NCBI RefSeq assembly: GCF_001984035.1
Contig: NZ_CP019449.1
Location: 930,001-994,000, forward strand
Direction of reading: 5' to 3'
Source of the DNA: Sphingopyxis sp. QXT-31
Lineage (GTDB): Bacteria; Pseudomonadota; Alphaproteobacteria; Sphingomonadales; Sphingomonadaceae
DNA: 64,000 nt
Shown one piece after another: positions 26,234-35,032 of this stretch. A model generated the notes under the pieces. That model made no database searches. It had not been told where the DNA came from and saw only the letters and a list, made by a program, of their open reading frames with translations. The position numbers and the translations under genes were made by a program. The stretch's first letter is position 1. Every line of letters begins with the position of its first letter.

Positions 26234-26866
26234 ATGGCCTATGCGGTCAAAGAGATTTTCCTCACGCTGCAGGGCGAGGGGGCACAGGCGGGCCGCCGCG
26301 CGGTCTTCTGCCGCTTCGCCGGCTGCAACCTGTGGACCGGGCGCGAGAAGGATCGCGCCAAGGCGATCTGCCAATTCTGCGACACCGATTTTGTCGGCAC
26401 CGATGGCACGCTCGGCGGCAAATATGGGGACGCGGCCGCGCTGGTTGCGACGATCGCGCAAAGCTGGGGCGAGGGAGCGGAAGATCGCTATGTGGTCCTT
26501 ACGGGCGGCGAGCCGATGCTGCAGGTCGACGATGCGCTGATCGACGCGCTGCATGGCGAGGGCTTCACGATCGCGATCGAGAGCAACGGCACGCTGGCGA
26601 TCCCGCGCAGCATCGACTGGATCTGCGTTAGCCCCAAGGCCGGCAGCGAGCTGGTGCAGACGAGCGGCGACGAGCTGAAACTGGTCTGGCCGCAGCCGGG
26701 CAGCGATGTCGCACGCCTCGCCGAACTCGACTTCGCGCATCGGCTGGTCCAGCCGCTCGACGATCCCGATGCCGCCGCAAACGTGCAGGCGTGCATCGAC
26801 CTGGTGATGGAAGACCCGCGCTGGCGCCTGTCGCTCCAGACGCACAAGACCCTGGGGCTGCGCTAG
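26234..26866 (+). CDS. queE: 7-carboxy-7-deazaguanine synthase (radical SAM)
   Basis: A 210-residue radical SAM enzyme with the QueE-type cluster motif C-x14-C-x2-C: C31, C46 and C49. GEGAQAGRRAVFCRFAGCNLW, VVLTGGEPMLQVD (the GGEP SAM motif) and SPKAGSEL are also visible. It converts carboxytetrahydropterin to carboxydeazaguanine. It follows queC by two bases and ends one base before the opposing lipoprotein gene. Confidence 0.94.
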   Translation: MAYAVKEIFLTLQGEGAQAGRRAVFCRFAGCNLWTGREKDRAKAICQFCDTDFVGTDGTLGGKYGDAAALVATIAQSWGEGAEDRYVVLTGGEPMLQVDDALIDALHGEGFTIAIESNGTLAIPRSIDWICVSPKAGSELVQTSGDELKLVWPQPGSDVARLAELDFAHRLVQPLDDPDAAANVQACIDLVMEDPRWRLSLQTHKTLGLR

Positions 26867-26867
26867 C

Positions 26868-27206
26868 CTATTCGCCGGCCTTCTTCGCCGCCGGTGCCGA
26901 GGTTTCGGTCTTCTTGGCGACCGGCGTCGAAATCGTTTCGCCTTCGCCCGCGGTCTTCGACTCGGCGCTGCCTTCGGTCGCTTCCTCGTCCTTCTTCTCG
27001 GCGGGCTTGGCCGTGCCGTCGTCGGGGATGCTGTTATCGACCGCGGTGCCGTCGCCGCTCGCATCGTCGAGGATGATCATCGAATCGCTGATCGTGCCGG
27101 GCTCGACCTCGACCGCGTCGAGCTTGGTCGTGGTCTTGCCCGAGGGCTCGTTGCCGCAGGCGGCGAGGGCGAGGAGCAGCAGCGAGGCAATAGCGATACG
27201 GGTCAT
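26868..27206 (-). CDS. Small acidic/Lys-rich lipoprotein of unknown function
   Basis: A 112-residue lipoprotein with lipobox LLALAAC (Cys 17). The mature part is low complexity, rich in Asp, Glu, Lys and Thr (DDGTAKPAEKKDEEATEGSAESKTAGEG), as in disordered periplasmic tethers. No domain is recognised. It is just downstream of lipB on the same strand, ten bases after, and so probably shares its transcript. Confidence 0.72.
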   Translation of the reverse strand: MTRIAIASLLLLALAACGNEPSGKTTTKLDAVEVEPGTISDSMIILDDASGDGTAVDNSIPDDGTAKPAEKKDEEATEGSAESKTAGEGETISTPVAKKTETSAPAAKKAGE

Positions 27207-27216
27207 GGCTTTTTTC

Positions 27217-27870
27217 CTAGTCGCTGCCCGCCAGCTTGTCGAGAAAGGCGGGGAAGGCGGCTTCGAGCGCCGCGTCGACCTCGGTGAAACCTGCGGCCTT
27301 GCCGAGCGCGGCGAGGCTGGTCACCGGGAATTCGGCGATGCCGCACGGCACGATGCCGCCGAAATGCGCCAAATCGGGCGCGACGTTGAGCGAGAAGCCG
27401 TGCATGGTCACCCAGCGCTTCACGCGCACGCCGATCGCGCCGATCTTGGCCTCGCGGCCATTTTCGTCGTCGGTCCAGATGCCGATGCGCCCCTCGGCCC
27501 GCCGCGCTTCGACGCCGAGGCCCGCGAGCGCGTCGATCACCCAGCCCTCGAGCGCCGAGACATAAGCGCGCACGTCGCGCCCGCGCTTCGCGAGGTCGAG
27601 CAGGACATAGCCGACGCGCTGACCGGGCCCGTGATAGGTGTAGCGCCCGCCGCGCCCGGCGGCGTAGACCGGGAAACGCGGGTCGAGCAGTTCGGCGGGA
27701 TCCGAGCTGGTGCCCGCGGTATACAGCGGCGGATGCTCGAGCAGCCAGATGCGCTCGCCGGCATCGCCCGCATAGATCGCCGCCGCGCGTTTTTCCATAT
27801 CGGCGAGCGCGGCCGGATAGTCGGTCAGGCCCGGCGAGACGGTCCAATGGGGTGCGGGGAGGGCGTTCAT
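27217..27870 (-). CDS. lipB: Lipoyl(octanoyl) transferase
   Basis: A 217-residue LipB. It has [12 protein letters not shown] (73-84), the catalytic Lys K142 ([14 protein letters not shown]) and nucleophile C176 (GGIVPCGI). It moves octanoyl from ACP to the lipoyl domains of dehydrogenase complexes, including the E2 of the branched-chain complex encoded at 58.7 kb. The ATG at 27870 is chosen; the in-frame extension upstream has no ribosome site. Confidence 0.95.
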   Translation of the reverse strand: MNALPAPHWTVSPGLTDYPAALADMEKRAAAIYAGDAGERIWLLEHPPLYTAGTSSDPAELLDPRFPVYAAGRGGRYTYHGPGQRVGYVLLDLAKRGRDVRAYVSALEGWVIDALAGLGVEARRAEGRIGIWTDDENGREAKIGAIGVRVKRWVTMHGFSLNVAPDLAHFGGIVPCGIAEFPVTSLAALGKAAGFTEVDAALEAAFPAFLDKLAGSD

Positions 27871-28000
27871 CGCGCCGCCTGTTGCCCCCGTCCGCCGCGC
27901 GTTGCAAGGGGCGGTCGCTAAATCCCTGACAGGGCTGGACAAGCGGCGCCGACGCGGCCACTCTCCCGCGCCACGACATCATAAGAACAACGGGGTATCG

Positions 28001-28819
28001 ATGCCGAAATTCGACTTGGGCGCGGCGTGGGACGACAGCATGGTCTTGCTGAAGTCGCATATCGCGCTGACTTCCACCGTCGCGGCGGTTTTCCTGTTTC
28101 TTCCGACGCTTGCTGTCAGCTGGTTCGGGCCGGTGCCGATCGAGCCCGCCGACACCGCGACCTTCGAGCAGATCATGACCGCGGCGCGCACCAGCGCGAT
28201 GCAGGCGGCGCCGTACCAGGTGCTGGTCAGCGTGATCGCGGCGATCGGCGGCGTCGGCATCCTGCGGCTCTGGCTGTCGCGCACCGGGACGAGCGTCGGC
28301 GACGCTTTGGTCTTCGCGCTCAAGATGGTCCCGACGATGATCGCGATCCAGCTCATCCTCGGCGTCGGGCTCGGCCTTGGCGCGGTGCTGCTGATCATGC
28401 CCGGCATCGCCGCGGGCGGCGGCGCGATTTCGGTGCTGCTGCTGTTCGTCGGGGGGATCGCGCTGGTCGCCATACTGCTCTATCTTTGGGGCCGGCTCGC
28501 GGTCATCTCGCCCGCGCTGACCGACAAGACCCTGTACAACCCGATCGCCGCCATTCAGACGAGCTGGCAGCTCACCCGGGGCAATGGTTGGCGGATCTGC
28601 CTGTTCCTGTTCCTCGTCACCTTGGTCGTCCTGATCGTCGCGATCATGCTCGGCGGCGTGGTCGCGATCGTCGCTGGCACGGGCGAGGGTGTCGGGCGCA
28701 TCTTGACCGGGCTGGTCGAGGCCAGCGTCGCCGCCGTCAGCGGCCTGGTGACCACCGCGATCGTCGCGGCAACCTATCGCCAGCTGGCGAGCGGCGACGG
28801 CAAGGACATCTTCTCCTGA
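28001..28819 (+). CDS. Multi-pass membrane protein, GYP-like paralogue 1
   Basis: A 272-residue membrane protein with about six spans, glycine- and alanine-rich (for example AAVFLFLPTLAVSWF, LGVGLGLGAVLLIMPGI, LLLFVGGIALVAILLYLW, LFLFLVTLVVLIVAIML). The motif PALTDKTLYNPIAAIQTSWQLTRGNGW recurs in the next gene as PVMADRLTRNPITGLSESWKLTQASQW, so the two are paralogues. It resembles the membrane domain seen in glycerophosphodiester phosphodiesterase-associated (GPDPase_memb) proteins, but no catalytic domain is present. Function unknown. Confidence 0.72.
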   Translation: MPKFDLGAAWDDSMVLLKSHIALTSTVAAVFLFLPTLAVSWFGPVPIEPADTATFEQIMTAARTSAMQAAPYQVLVSVIAAIGGVGILRLWLSRTGTSVGDALVFALKMVPTMIAIQLILGVGLGLGAVLLIMPGIAAGGGAISVLLLFVGGIALVAILLYLWGRLAVISPALTDKTLYNPIAAIQTSWQLTRGNGWRICLFLFLVTLVVLIVAIMLGGVVAIVAGTGEGVGRILTGLVEASVAAVSGLVTTAIVAATYRQLASGDGKDIFS

Positions 28820-28950
28820 CCCTCGGGCGGGAACTGCGGGCTTTCCGTAACGTCGAGAAAAGTTCGCCAACGGGCCGGTAATCGGTTAACCAGAAAGCTC
28901 GGGACGCAAAAGAAGGATTGAAAGCAGGTTCAACAAAAGGGGGAAAAATC

Positions 28951-29823
28951 ATGGTCAAGATGAGTATCGGTGCGGCCTTTTCGGAAACCTTCGCGTTTCT
29001 GCGGGCCAATTGGATGCAGATGCTGATATGGGTCGGCGGTGCGATGCTGGTGGTCGGATTGCTCGGCTATCTCTTGCTCGGATCGACCTTCACCGCTCTG
29101 GCGATGGCTCCCAACGATCCCACGATCATGATGGGCGCGTTCGGCAAGATCGGCTTGTTCGGACTGATCGCCATGGTCATCCTCTATGCCGCGTGCATGC
29201 TGATCTGGCGCGGCGGGCTGCATCCGGGTGAGGCTCCCAACTTCGGCTGGGCACTCCAGGCCGGGCCGGCCTTCGCATTCGGGATGCTCGTGGTGTTCAT
29301 CGCCGCCTATATCGTCATCTTCATCGTGATGCTGATTTTCGGGCTGATCTTCGGCGCCGCGCTCGGCGGCATGGGCGGTTTTGGCGGCGGCGGCATGAAC
29401 GCCGGCGCCGTGGGCGGCGGGGCGCTGGTGATCGGCGCGATCCTGTACATTGCCCTGATCGTCTTCATGCTCTGGGTGCAGGGGCGCTTCATCGTCGCCG
29501 GCCCGGTCATGGCGGACCGCCTGACCCGCAACCCGATCACCGGGCTCAGCGAATCTTGGAAACTGACCCAGGCTTCGCAATGGATCATCGTCGGCTTCTA
29601 TCTGATCTTCACGATCCTGATGGTCGTTTACGGCTTCGTCGTCGGCATGATCTTCGGCGCGATCCTGGGCGGCCTTGCCGGCGGATCGGTCGGGGCGGCG
29701 ATCGTCGCGATGGTGATTTCCGCGGCGGTCATCTATTTGCCGATTCTGATGCTGTCCTTCTCGATGCCGGTCGGCGTCTATCGGGCGCTCGGGGCGCGGT
29801 CTTCGGGCGACGTCTTCGCCTGA
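28951..29823 (+). CDS. Multi-pass membrane protein, GYP-like paralogue 2
   Basis: A 290-residue membrane protein with about six spans and a glycine-rich loop (GGMGGFGGGGMNAGAVGGG) in the middle. It shares the SIGAAFSETFAFLRANW opening and the conserved PVMADRLTRNPITGLSESWKLT segment with the preceding gene. AAGGGGGAAAAATC before the ATG at 28951 is a strong ribosome binding site and fixes the start. It ends with an intrinsic terminator. The pair likely arose by tandem duplication. Function unknown. Confidence 0.72.
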   Translation: MVKMSIGAAFSETFAFLRANWMQMLIWVGGAMLVVGLLGYLLLGSTFTALAMAPNDPTIMMGAFGKIGLFGLIAMVILYAACMLIWRGGLHPGEAPNFGWALQAGPAFAFGMLVVFIAAYIVIFIVMLIFGLIFGAALGGMGGFGGGGMNAGAVGGGALVIGAILYIALIVFMLWVQGRFIVAGPVMADRLTRNPITGLSESWKLTQASQWIIVGFYLIFTILMVVYGFVVGMIFGAILGGLAGGSVGAAIVAMVISAAVIYLPILMLSFSMPVGVYRALGARSSGDVFA

Positions 29824-29845
29824 TAGCTAGCGGGCTGCCAAAAAG

Positions 29846-29876
29846 GGGCGCTCCGGGAAACCGGGGCGCCCTTTTT
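29846..29876 (+). terminator. Intrinsic terminator after the membrane-protein pair
   Basis: GGGCGCTCCGG (29846-29856) pairs with CCGGGGCGCCC (29861-29871), one wobble, GAAA loop, followed by TTTTT at 29872-29876. It ends the + strand transcript just before the opposing hemF stop. Confidence 0.85.
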
Positions 29877-29879
29877 CGT

Positions 29880-30740
29880 TCAGCTCCATTTGGCTAGCGG
29901 CGGCAGGCTCATCAGGATCGCGTCGATATTGCCGCCGGTCTTGAGCCCGAAGAGCGTGCCGCGGTCGTAGACGAGGTTGAATTCGGCGTAGCGGCCGCGC
30001 CAGATCAGCTGTTCTTCGCGCTCGGCCTCGGTGAAGGGCAGGCCCATGCGGCGCCGCACGATCTGCGGGAAGATATCGAGAAACGCCTCGCCGACCGCCT
30101 GCGTCAACGCGAAATTGCGATCGAACTCGGCATCGTCGCCGCATTCGAGATGGTCATAGAAGATTCCGCCGACCCCGCGATGCACCCCGCGGTGCGGGAT
30201 GTAGAAATAATCCTCGGCCCATTTGGCGTAGCGCTGATAGACGTCGGGGCCGAAGGGCGCACAGGCGGCGCGCAGCCGAGCGTGAAAGGCGTCGGTATCC
30301 TTGGCATATTCGATCGGCGGATTGAGGTCGGCGCCGCCGCCGAACCAGCGCCGCGTCGTGACCAGGAAGCGCGTGTTCATATGCACCGCGGGCACATGCG
30401 GGTTGGCCATATGCGCGACGAGGCTGATTCCGGTCGCAAAGAAACTAGGGTCCTCGCCAGCGCCGTGGATCGACCCCGCGAAATCGGGGGCGAACTGGCC
30501 CGCCACGGTCGACACATTGACGCCGACCTTTTCGAAGACCTTGCCCGTCATCACCCCGCGCACGCCGCCGCCGCCTTCGCCCGGCTCCAGCCCTTCGGCC
30601 TCGCGGTCCCACGGGGTGTAGGCGAAGCGCGCGTCGCTGCCGGCCTCGGCCTCGATCGCCTCGAACTCGGCGCAGATCCGGTCGCGCAGCGACTCGAACC
30701 ACTCGCGTGCGGCCTGTTGTTGGGGGTCGAGCGAAATCAT
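29880..30740 (-). CDS. hemF: Oxygen-dependent coproporphyrinogen III oxidase
   Basis: A 286-residue HemF. It has GGGGVRGVMTGKVFEKVGVNVSTVAG, the GISLVAHMANPHVPAVHMNTRF segment, WFGGGADLNPP and the RRMGLPFTEAEREEQLIWRGRYAEFNLVYDRGTLFGLKTGG C-terminal region typical of the family. It oxidatively decarboxylates coproporphyrinogen III to protoporphyrinogen IX using oxygen in heme synthesis. Its ATG overlaps the trmL stop by four bases, so it is in an operon with trmL. The genes next to petABC link heme supply to respiration, but that is inference. Confidence 0.96.
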   Translation of the reverse strand: MISLDPQQQAAREWFESLRDRICAEFEAIEAEAGSDARFAYTPWDREAEGLEPGEGGGGVRGVMTGKVFEKVGVNVSTVAGQFAPDFAGSIHGAGEDPSFFATGISLVAHMANPHVPAVHMNTRFLVTTRRWFGGGADLNPPIEYAKDTDAFHARLRAACAPFGPDVYQRYAKWAEDYFYIPHRGVHRGVGGIFYDHLECGDDAEFDRNFALTQAVGEAFLDIFPQIVRRRMGLPFTEAEREEQLIWRGRYAEFNLVYDRGTLFGLKTGGNIDAILMSLPPLAKWS

Positions 30741-31195
30741 GTGGGAAAGCCTTTCGTCTGCCGGAGCGCCTCGGCGAGCGCGATGCCAGCCGCGACCGCG
30801 ACATTCAAGGAGCGAAAGCCCTCCTGCATCGGAATCAAGACCCGCGCCGCCGCGGCGTCATGAACGTGGGATGGAACACCCGAGGATTCTGCGCCGAGCA
30901 ACAGCACGTCGCCTTGACCGAAGTCGAAATCGGGCAGGCGCGTTGCGCCGGCGGTGGTCAGCAGCACGATCCTCTTGCCCGCGCCGGCCGCCCAAGCCGT
31001 GAAGGCGGCCCAATCGGCGTGGCGCGTCACATTGGCGCGCGTCGCATAATCCATGCCCGCGCGTTTCAGCGCCGCGTCGGAAAAGGGAAAGCCGCACGGC
31101 TCGATGATATGCGCAGGCGTGCCGAGGCAGGCGGCGGTGCGCAGCGTGGTCCCGACATTGCCCGCAATATCCGGCTGAAACAGGGCGATTTCCAT
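30737..31195 (-). CDS. trmL: tRNA (cytidine/uridine-34-2'-O)-methyltransferase
   Basis: A 152-residue SPOUT methyltransferase with the short TrmL form. It begins MEIALFQPDIAGNVGTTLRTAACLG, with the N-G-x-x-x-R motif 1 (here AGNVGTTLRTA), motif 2 LLLGAESSGVPSHVH and motif 3 IPMQEGFRSLNVAVAAGIALAEALRQ. It methylates the wobble base of tRNA-Leu. The start at 31195 is chosen; the longer upstream frame is not homologous. It is upstream of hemF with a four-base overlap and divergent from petA. Confidence 0.93.
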   Translation of the reverse strand: MEIALFQPDIAGNVGTTLRTAACLGTPAHIIEPCGFPFSDAALKRAGMDYATRANVTRHADWAAFTAWAAGAGKRIVLLTTAGATRLPDFDFGQGDVLLLGAESSGVPSHVHDAAAARVLIPMQEGFRSLNVAVAAGIALAEALRQTKGFPT

Positions 31196-31280
31196 GGATG
31201 CTCCATAGAGCGCAAAAGCGCGCAAATCGAGGGCTGTGCAGACACTGTCTGCGACCGGTTCGCAAAGGGGAAATTGCCTG

Positions 31281-31309
31281 TTGGCAAGCCCCGGATGTGC
31301 GGCTATCAG
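31281..31309 (+). promoter_or_regulatory. Possible promoter for petABC
   Basis: TTGGCA (31281-31286) and TATCAG (31304-31309) with a 17-base spacer lie about 100 bases before petA in the 221-base gap between the divergent trmL and petA genes. It fits sigma-70 spacing but the -10 is imperfect. Confidence 0.4.
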
Positions 31310-31416
31310 GCCCGCAATTCCCGGAGGGGCCGCCGGGACGCGCCATTTCGTGCGCGTGCTGCGGGCGGCCGAAAAATCCGGGAAAATTGTCAGTTCAGCC
31401 ATACAAGGGCAATCGA

Positions 31417-31974
31417 ATGGCCAGTGAATCCGAACACAGCGCAGTCGTCGAAGATGGCGTGCGCCGCCGCGACTTTATCAATATCGCAGCGGTCAGCTTT
31501 GCCGGCGTAGGCGCGGTCGCGGTGGTCCTGCCGCTGGTCAACCAGATGAACCCGTCGGCGGACGTGCTCGCGCTGTCGACCACTGAAATCGACATCTCGG
31601 CGATCGGTGTCGGTCAGGCGATCAAGACCAGCTGGCGCAAGCAGCCGGTGTTCGTGCGCAACCTGCGGGCCGAGGAAATCGCCGAAGCCAAGGCGGTGCC
31701 GCTGGGCGACCTGCGCGATCCCGAAACGATCGACCAGCGCACCAAGCCGGGCAAGGAAAACTGGCTGATCACTCTGGGCGTCTGCACCCACCTCGGCTGC
31801 GTGCCGCTGGGCGCGGCCGAGGGCGAGAACAAGGGCGACTTCGGCGGTTATTTCTGTCCGTGCCATGGTTCGCACTACGACACCGCGGCGCGCATCCGTA
31901 AGGGCCCGGCACCCAAGAATCTGGTCGTGCCGCCCTATGAATTCACCAGCGACACCGTCGTGACGATCGGCTGA
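31417..31974 (+). CDS. petA: Ubiquinol-cytochrome c reductase Rieske iron-sulfur subunit
   Basis: A 185-residue Rieske protein. RRRDF near residue 18 followed by a hydrophobic span ([18 protein letters not shown]) is a Tat-type signal anchor. The 2Fe-2S ligands are in CTHLGC (C123, C128) and CPCHGSH (C147, C149, H150). It delivers electrons from ubiquinol to cytochrome c1 in complex III. It starts the petA-petB-petC operon, 13 bases before petB. Confidence 0.97.
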   Translation: MASESEHSAVVEDGVRRRDFINIAAVSFAGVGAVAVVLPLVNQMNPSADVLALSTTEIDISAIGVGQAIKTSWRKQPVFVRNLRAEEIAEAKAVPLGDLRDPETIDQRTKPGKENWLITLGVCTHLGCVPLGAAEGENKGDFGGYFCPCHGSHYDTAARIRKGPAPKNLVVPPYEFTSDTVVTIG

Positions 31975-31987
31975 GGAGCGAGATAAG

Positions 31988-33268
31988 ATGAGCTTTCCCT
32001 GGGCCAAGAATTACGAACCCAAGCAGCCGCTGATGGTGTGGCTGGACGAGAAGCTGCCGTTGCCGCGCCTCGTCTATAACGCCATCGGCGCCGGCTATCC
32101 GGTGCCGCGCAACCTCAACTATTTCTGGAACTTCGGCGTTCTCGCCGGCGCCGCGCTGGCGATCCAGATCATCACCGGCATCGTGCTGGCGATGCATTAT
32201 GCCGCCAATGCGGGCGTCGCCTTCAACTCGGTCGAGCATATCATGCGCGACGTGAACGCCGGCTGGTTCCTCCGCTACGCGCATATGAACGGCGCGAGCA
32301 TGTTCTTCATCGTCGTCTATCTCCACATCTTCCGCGGCCTCTTTTACGGATCGTACAAGGCGCCGCGCGAGATGGTGTGGCTGCTCGGCGTCGTGATCTT
32401 CCTCCTGATGATGGCGACCGCCTTCATGGGCTATGTCCTTCCGTGGGGGCAGATGAGCTTCTGGGGCGCGCAGGTGATCACCGGCTTCTTCTCGGCGATC
32501 CCGCTGGTTGGCGAACCGGTGCGCGAATGGCTGCTCGGCGGCTTCGTACCCGACAACGCCACGCTCAACCGCTTCTTTTCGCTGCACTATCTGCTGCCCT
32601 TCGTGATCGCGGGGGTCATCATCCTCCACATCTGGGCGCTGCACATTCCGGGGTCCAACAACCCGACGGGCATCGAGGTGAAGGACGAACAGGACACCGT
32701 CCCGTTCCACCCTTATTACACCGCGAAGGACGGTTTCGGACTTGGCGTGTTCCTGTTCGTCTTTGCGGCGCTGACCTTCTTCAGCCCGAACATGCTGGGC
32801 CATGCCGACAATTATATCCCGGCCAATTCGCTCTCGACCCCGGCGCATATCGTTCCCGAATGGTATTTCCTGCCCTTCTACGCGATCCTGAAGGCGTTCA
32901 CCTTCAACTTCCTGTGGATCGACGCGAAGCTGTGGGGCGTCATCGCGATGTTCGCGTCGATCGCCGTGCTGTTCTTCCTGCCGTGGCTCGACACCTCGCC
33001 GGTCAAATCGTCGACCTATCGTCCGATCTATCGCTGGTTCTTCTGGGTTCTCGTCGCCGACGTGTTCCTGCTGGGCTGGTGCGGCATGCAGCCGGCGGAA
33101 CAGCCGTGGGTGATCTTCAGCCAGATCGGCGCAATCTATTATTTCGCTCACTTCCTGGTGATCCTGCCCATCGTTTCGCGGATCGAACGTCCGCTGCCGA
33201 TGCCGAATTCGATCACCGAGGCGGTTCTCGCCAAGCATGCCGACAAATCGTCGGCGGCCACGGCCTGA
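31988..33268 (+). CDS. petB: Ubiquinol-cytochrome c reductase cytochrome b
   Basis: A 426-residue, eight-span cytochrome b. It has VLAMHYAAN, the [13 protein letters not shown] segment, [14 protein letters not shown] and the Qo-site [11 protein letters not shown], plus paired heme b histidines in helices B and D (His in [20 protein letters not shown] and [25 protein letters not shown]). It is the membrane core of the bc1 complex. The start ATG follows GAGGAGCGAGATAAG, a good ribosome site. Confidence 0.97.
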   Translation: MSFPWAKNYEPKQPLMVWLDEKLPLPRLVYNAIGAGYPVPRNLNYFWNFGVLAGAALAIQIITGIVLAMHYAANAGVAFNSVEHIMRDVNAGWFLRYAHMNGASMFFIVVYLHIFRGLFYGSYKAPREMVWLLGVVIFLLMMATAFMGYVLPWGQMSFWGAQVITGFFSAIPLVGEPVREWLLGGFVPDNATLNRFFSLHYLLPFVIAGVIILHIWALHIPGSNNPTGIEVKDEQDTVPFHPYYTAKDGFGLGVFLFVFAALTFFSPNMLGHADNYIPANSLSTPAHIVPEWYFLPFYAILKAFTFNFLWIDAKLWGVIAMFASIAVLFFLPWLDTSPVKSSTYRPIYRWFFWVLVADVFLLGWCGMQPAEQPWVIFSQIGAIYYFAHFLVILPIVSRIERPLPMPNSITEAVLAKHADKSSAATA

Positions 33269-33299
33269 GCGCCGGACTTTAATAGGAGCTGATACAGCC

Positions 33300-34112
33300 A
33301 TGGTTCGCCCGCTCGGTTTTCTCGTCGGACTCGGTTTCATCACCGCGCTCGTGCTCGCGATCTTGACGACGCCGCTCACGAATGAGCCCAATGTCGCGCA
33401 TGAGATCCATAAGGACCCGCGCCACCTCGCGCTGACCAGCGACGGCCTGTTCCCGCACTGGGACAAGGCCCAGCTGCAGCGCGGGATGCAGGTTTACAAA
33501 GAAGTCTGCTCGGCCTGTCACAGCCTGAACCTCGTCGCTTTCCGCAACATCGCGGACCTCGGCTATACCGAGGGCCAGGTGAAGAGCTTCGCCAAGAGCT
33601 ATGACACTATCCCGTCGGTCAATCCGGACACCGGCGAAGTGGCGACGCGGACCGGTCTGCCGTCGGATCATTTTCCGTCGCCCTATCTGAACGAGACGGC
33701 GGCGCGCGCGGCGAACAACAATGCGCTGCCGCCCGACCTGTCGCTGATCACCAAGGCGCGCGAAGGCGGCAAGGACTATGTCTATTCGCTGTTGACCGGC
33801 TATCAGAACCCGCCGGCGAACCTGCCGGCCGATCTGAAGCCGGGCACGGGGCTGCACTACAATCCCTATTTCGCGAACCTCAACCTTGCGATGGCCAAGC
33901 CGCTGAACGACGGTCAGGTGACCTTCGCCGACGGCAGCAAGAACGACGTCGAGCATATGGCGCGCGACGTCACCGCCTTCCTCGTCTGGACCGCCGAACC
34001 CAATCTGGTGAAGCGCGTGTGGACCGGCTGGGCCGTGCTGCTCTTCATCGCGATGTTCACGACGCTGACCTATTTGTCGTACCGTAATATCTGGGCCGAC
34101 AAGAAGCATTGA
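33300..34112 (+). CDS. petC: Ubiquinol-cytochrome c reductase cytochrome c1
   Basis: A 270-residue cytochrome c1. The heme c site is C70-S-A-C73-H74 (EVCSACHSLN). A hydrophobic N-terminal segment (PLGFLVGLGFITALVLAIL) targets the protein to the periplasm, and a C-terminal span (WAVLLFIAMFTTLTYL) anchors it. The start at 33300 follows TAGGAGCTGATACAGCC. It receives electrons from the Rieske protein and passes them to soluble or membrane cytochrome c. Confidence 0.96.
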   Translation: MVRPLGFLVGLGFITALVLAILTTPLTNEPNVAHEIHKDPRHLALTSDGLFPHWDKAQLQRGMQVYKEVCSACHSLNLVAFRNIADLGYTEGQVKSFAKSYDTIPSVNPDTGEVATRTGLPSDHFPSPYLNETAARAANNNALPPDLSLITKAREGGKDYVYSLLTGYQNPPANLPADLKPGTGLHYNPYFANLNLAMAKPLNDGQVTFADGSKNDVEHMARDVTAFLVWTAEPNLVKRVWTGWAVLLFIAMFTTLTYLSYRNIWADKKH

Positions 34113-34137
34113 TCGGGCACGGAAGGGCGCGTCACCC

Positions 34138-34692
34138 ATGATCGCCCTTCCTCCCGCTCCCGACCTGGACCTCGCGGCTCTCGTCCGCACCATCCCCGAC
34201 TTTCCGAAGCCGGGCATCCAGTTTCGTGACATCACCACCCTGATCGGCGACGCCGCCGGCTTTACCGAAGCCGCGCGGCGTCTTGCCGTGCGCGCGGCCG
34301 AATACCGCCCCGACCTGATCGTCGCGGTCGAGGCGCGCGGCTTCCTGTTCGGCGCGGCGATGGCGACGATGATGGGGCTGGGCCTCGTCCCGGTGCGCAA
34401 GGCGGGAAAGCTGCCCGGCGTCACCATCGGCGTCGATTACGAGCTCGAATATGGCAGCGACCGGCTGGAACTGCACGAAGGCGCGGTGCTGCCGGGTCAC
34501 CGCGTCGTGCTGGTCGACGACCTGCTCGCGACCGGCGGCACGATCCTCGCGACCGCCGAACTGATGCGCAATGTCGGGGCCGAGGTCGCGGCGGCACTGT
34601 TCGTGATCGACCTGCCCGATCTCGGTGGCTCGCAGCGGCTGAGCGCGGCAGGTCTGGCGTGCGAGACGCTGATCGCCTTCGACGGAGAGTAA
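34138..34692 (+). CDS. apt: Adenine phosphoribosyltransferase
   Basis: A 184-residue type I phosphoribosyltransferase. It contains the PRPP-binding loop VVLVDDLLATGGTILATAEL and the adenine-specific FPKPGIQFRDITTLIGD and EARGFLFGAAMA. It salvages adenine to AMP. It is 25 bases after petC and may be co-transcribed, although the metabolic link is not obvious. Confidence 0.96.
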   Translation: MIALPPAPDLDLAALVRTIPDFPKPGIQFRDITTLIGDAAGFTEAARRLAVRAAEYRPDLIVAVEARGFLFGAAMATMMGLGLVPVRKAGKLPGVTIGVDYELEYGSDRLELHEGAVLPGHRVVLVDDLLATGGTILATAELMRNVGAEVAAALFVIDLPDLGGSQRLSAAGLACETLIAFDGE

Positions 34693-34710
34693 TGTCCGCG
34701 CCTCAAACGG

Positions 34711-34944
34711 TCAGTTGCGGCCCTCGACCCAGCGAATGACGCGAAGCCACAGCGGCAATATTGCCGAAAGGGCAATCAGGCCGAGGGCCGGCACCCAGAT
34801 CAACACGGAATAGCTGTACAGCTGGAATGCCAGGCCCGGATCACTCCTGTCGAGCGGTTCGACAATCGGAAACGCGACGGCGCGGATGATCGCGACCACC
34901 AGGAGGATCATTCCCAATCTGAAAAGCCGTGCCGGTTGAAGCAT
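34711..34944 (-). CDS. Small membrane protein of unknown function
   Basis: A 77-residue protein with two hydrophobic segments (LGMILLVVAIIRAVAFPI and SVLIWVPALGLIALSAILPLWL) and a basic C-terminus (RVIRWVEGRN), consistent with a small two-span inner membrane protein. It is not recognised. It is convergent with apt, 18 bases apart. Confidence 0.6.
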   Translation of the reverse strand: MLQPARLFRLGMILLVVAIIRAVAFPIVEPLDRSDPGLAFQLYSYSVLIWVPALGLIALSAILPLWLRVIRWVEGRN

Positions 34945-34976
34945 GACCCCTGCCTATCATGAACTAGGCCCCCAGC

Positions 34977-35006
34977 AAAACGCCCGCGCGGTCAGGCACG
35001 GGCGTT
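34977..35006 (-). terminator. Intrinsic terminator of the eipA-like gene
   Basis: Read on the minus strand, AACGCCCG pairs with CGGGCGTT around a GC-rich loop and is followed by TTGC. It lies directly after the eipA-like stop (35033) in that direction. Confidence 0.65.
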
Positions 35007-35032
35007 CGCAGCGTCCAAGGGGGAAGGGCGCT

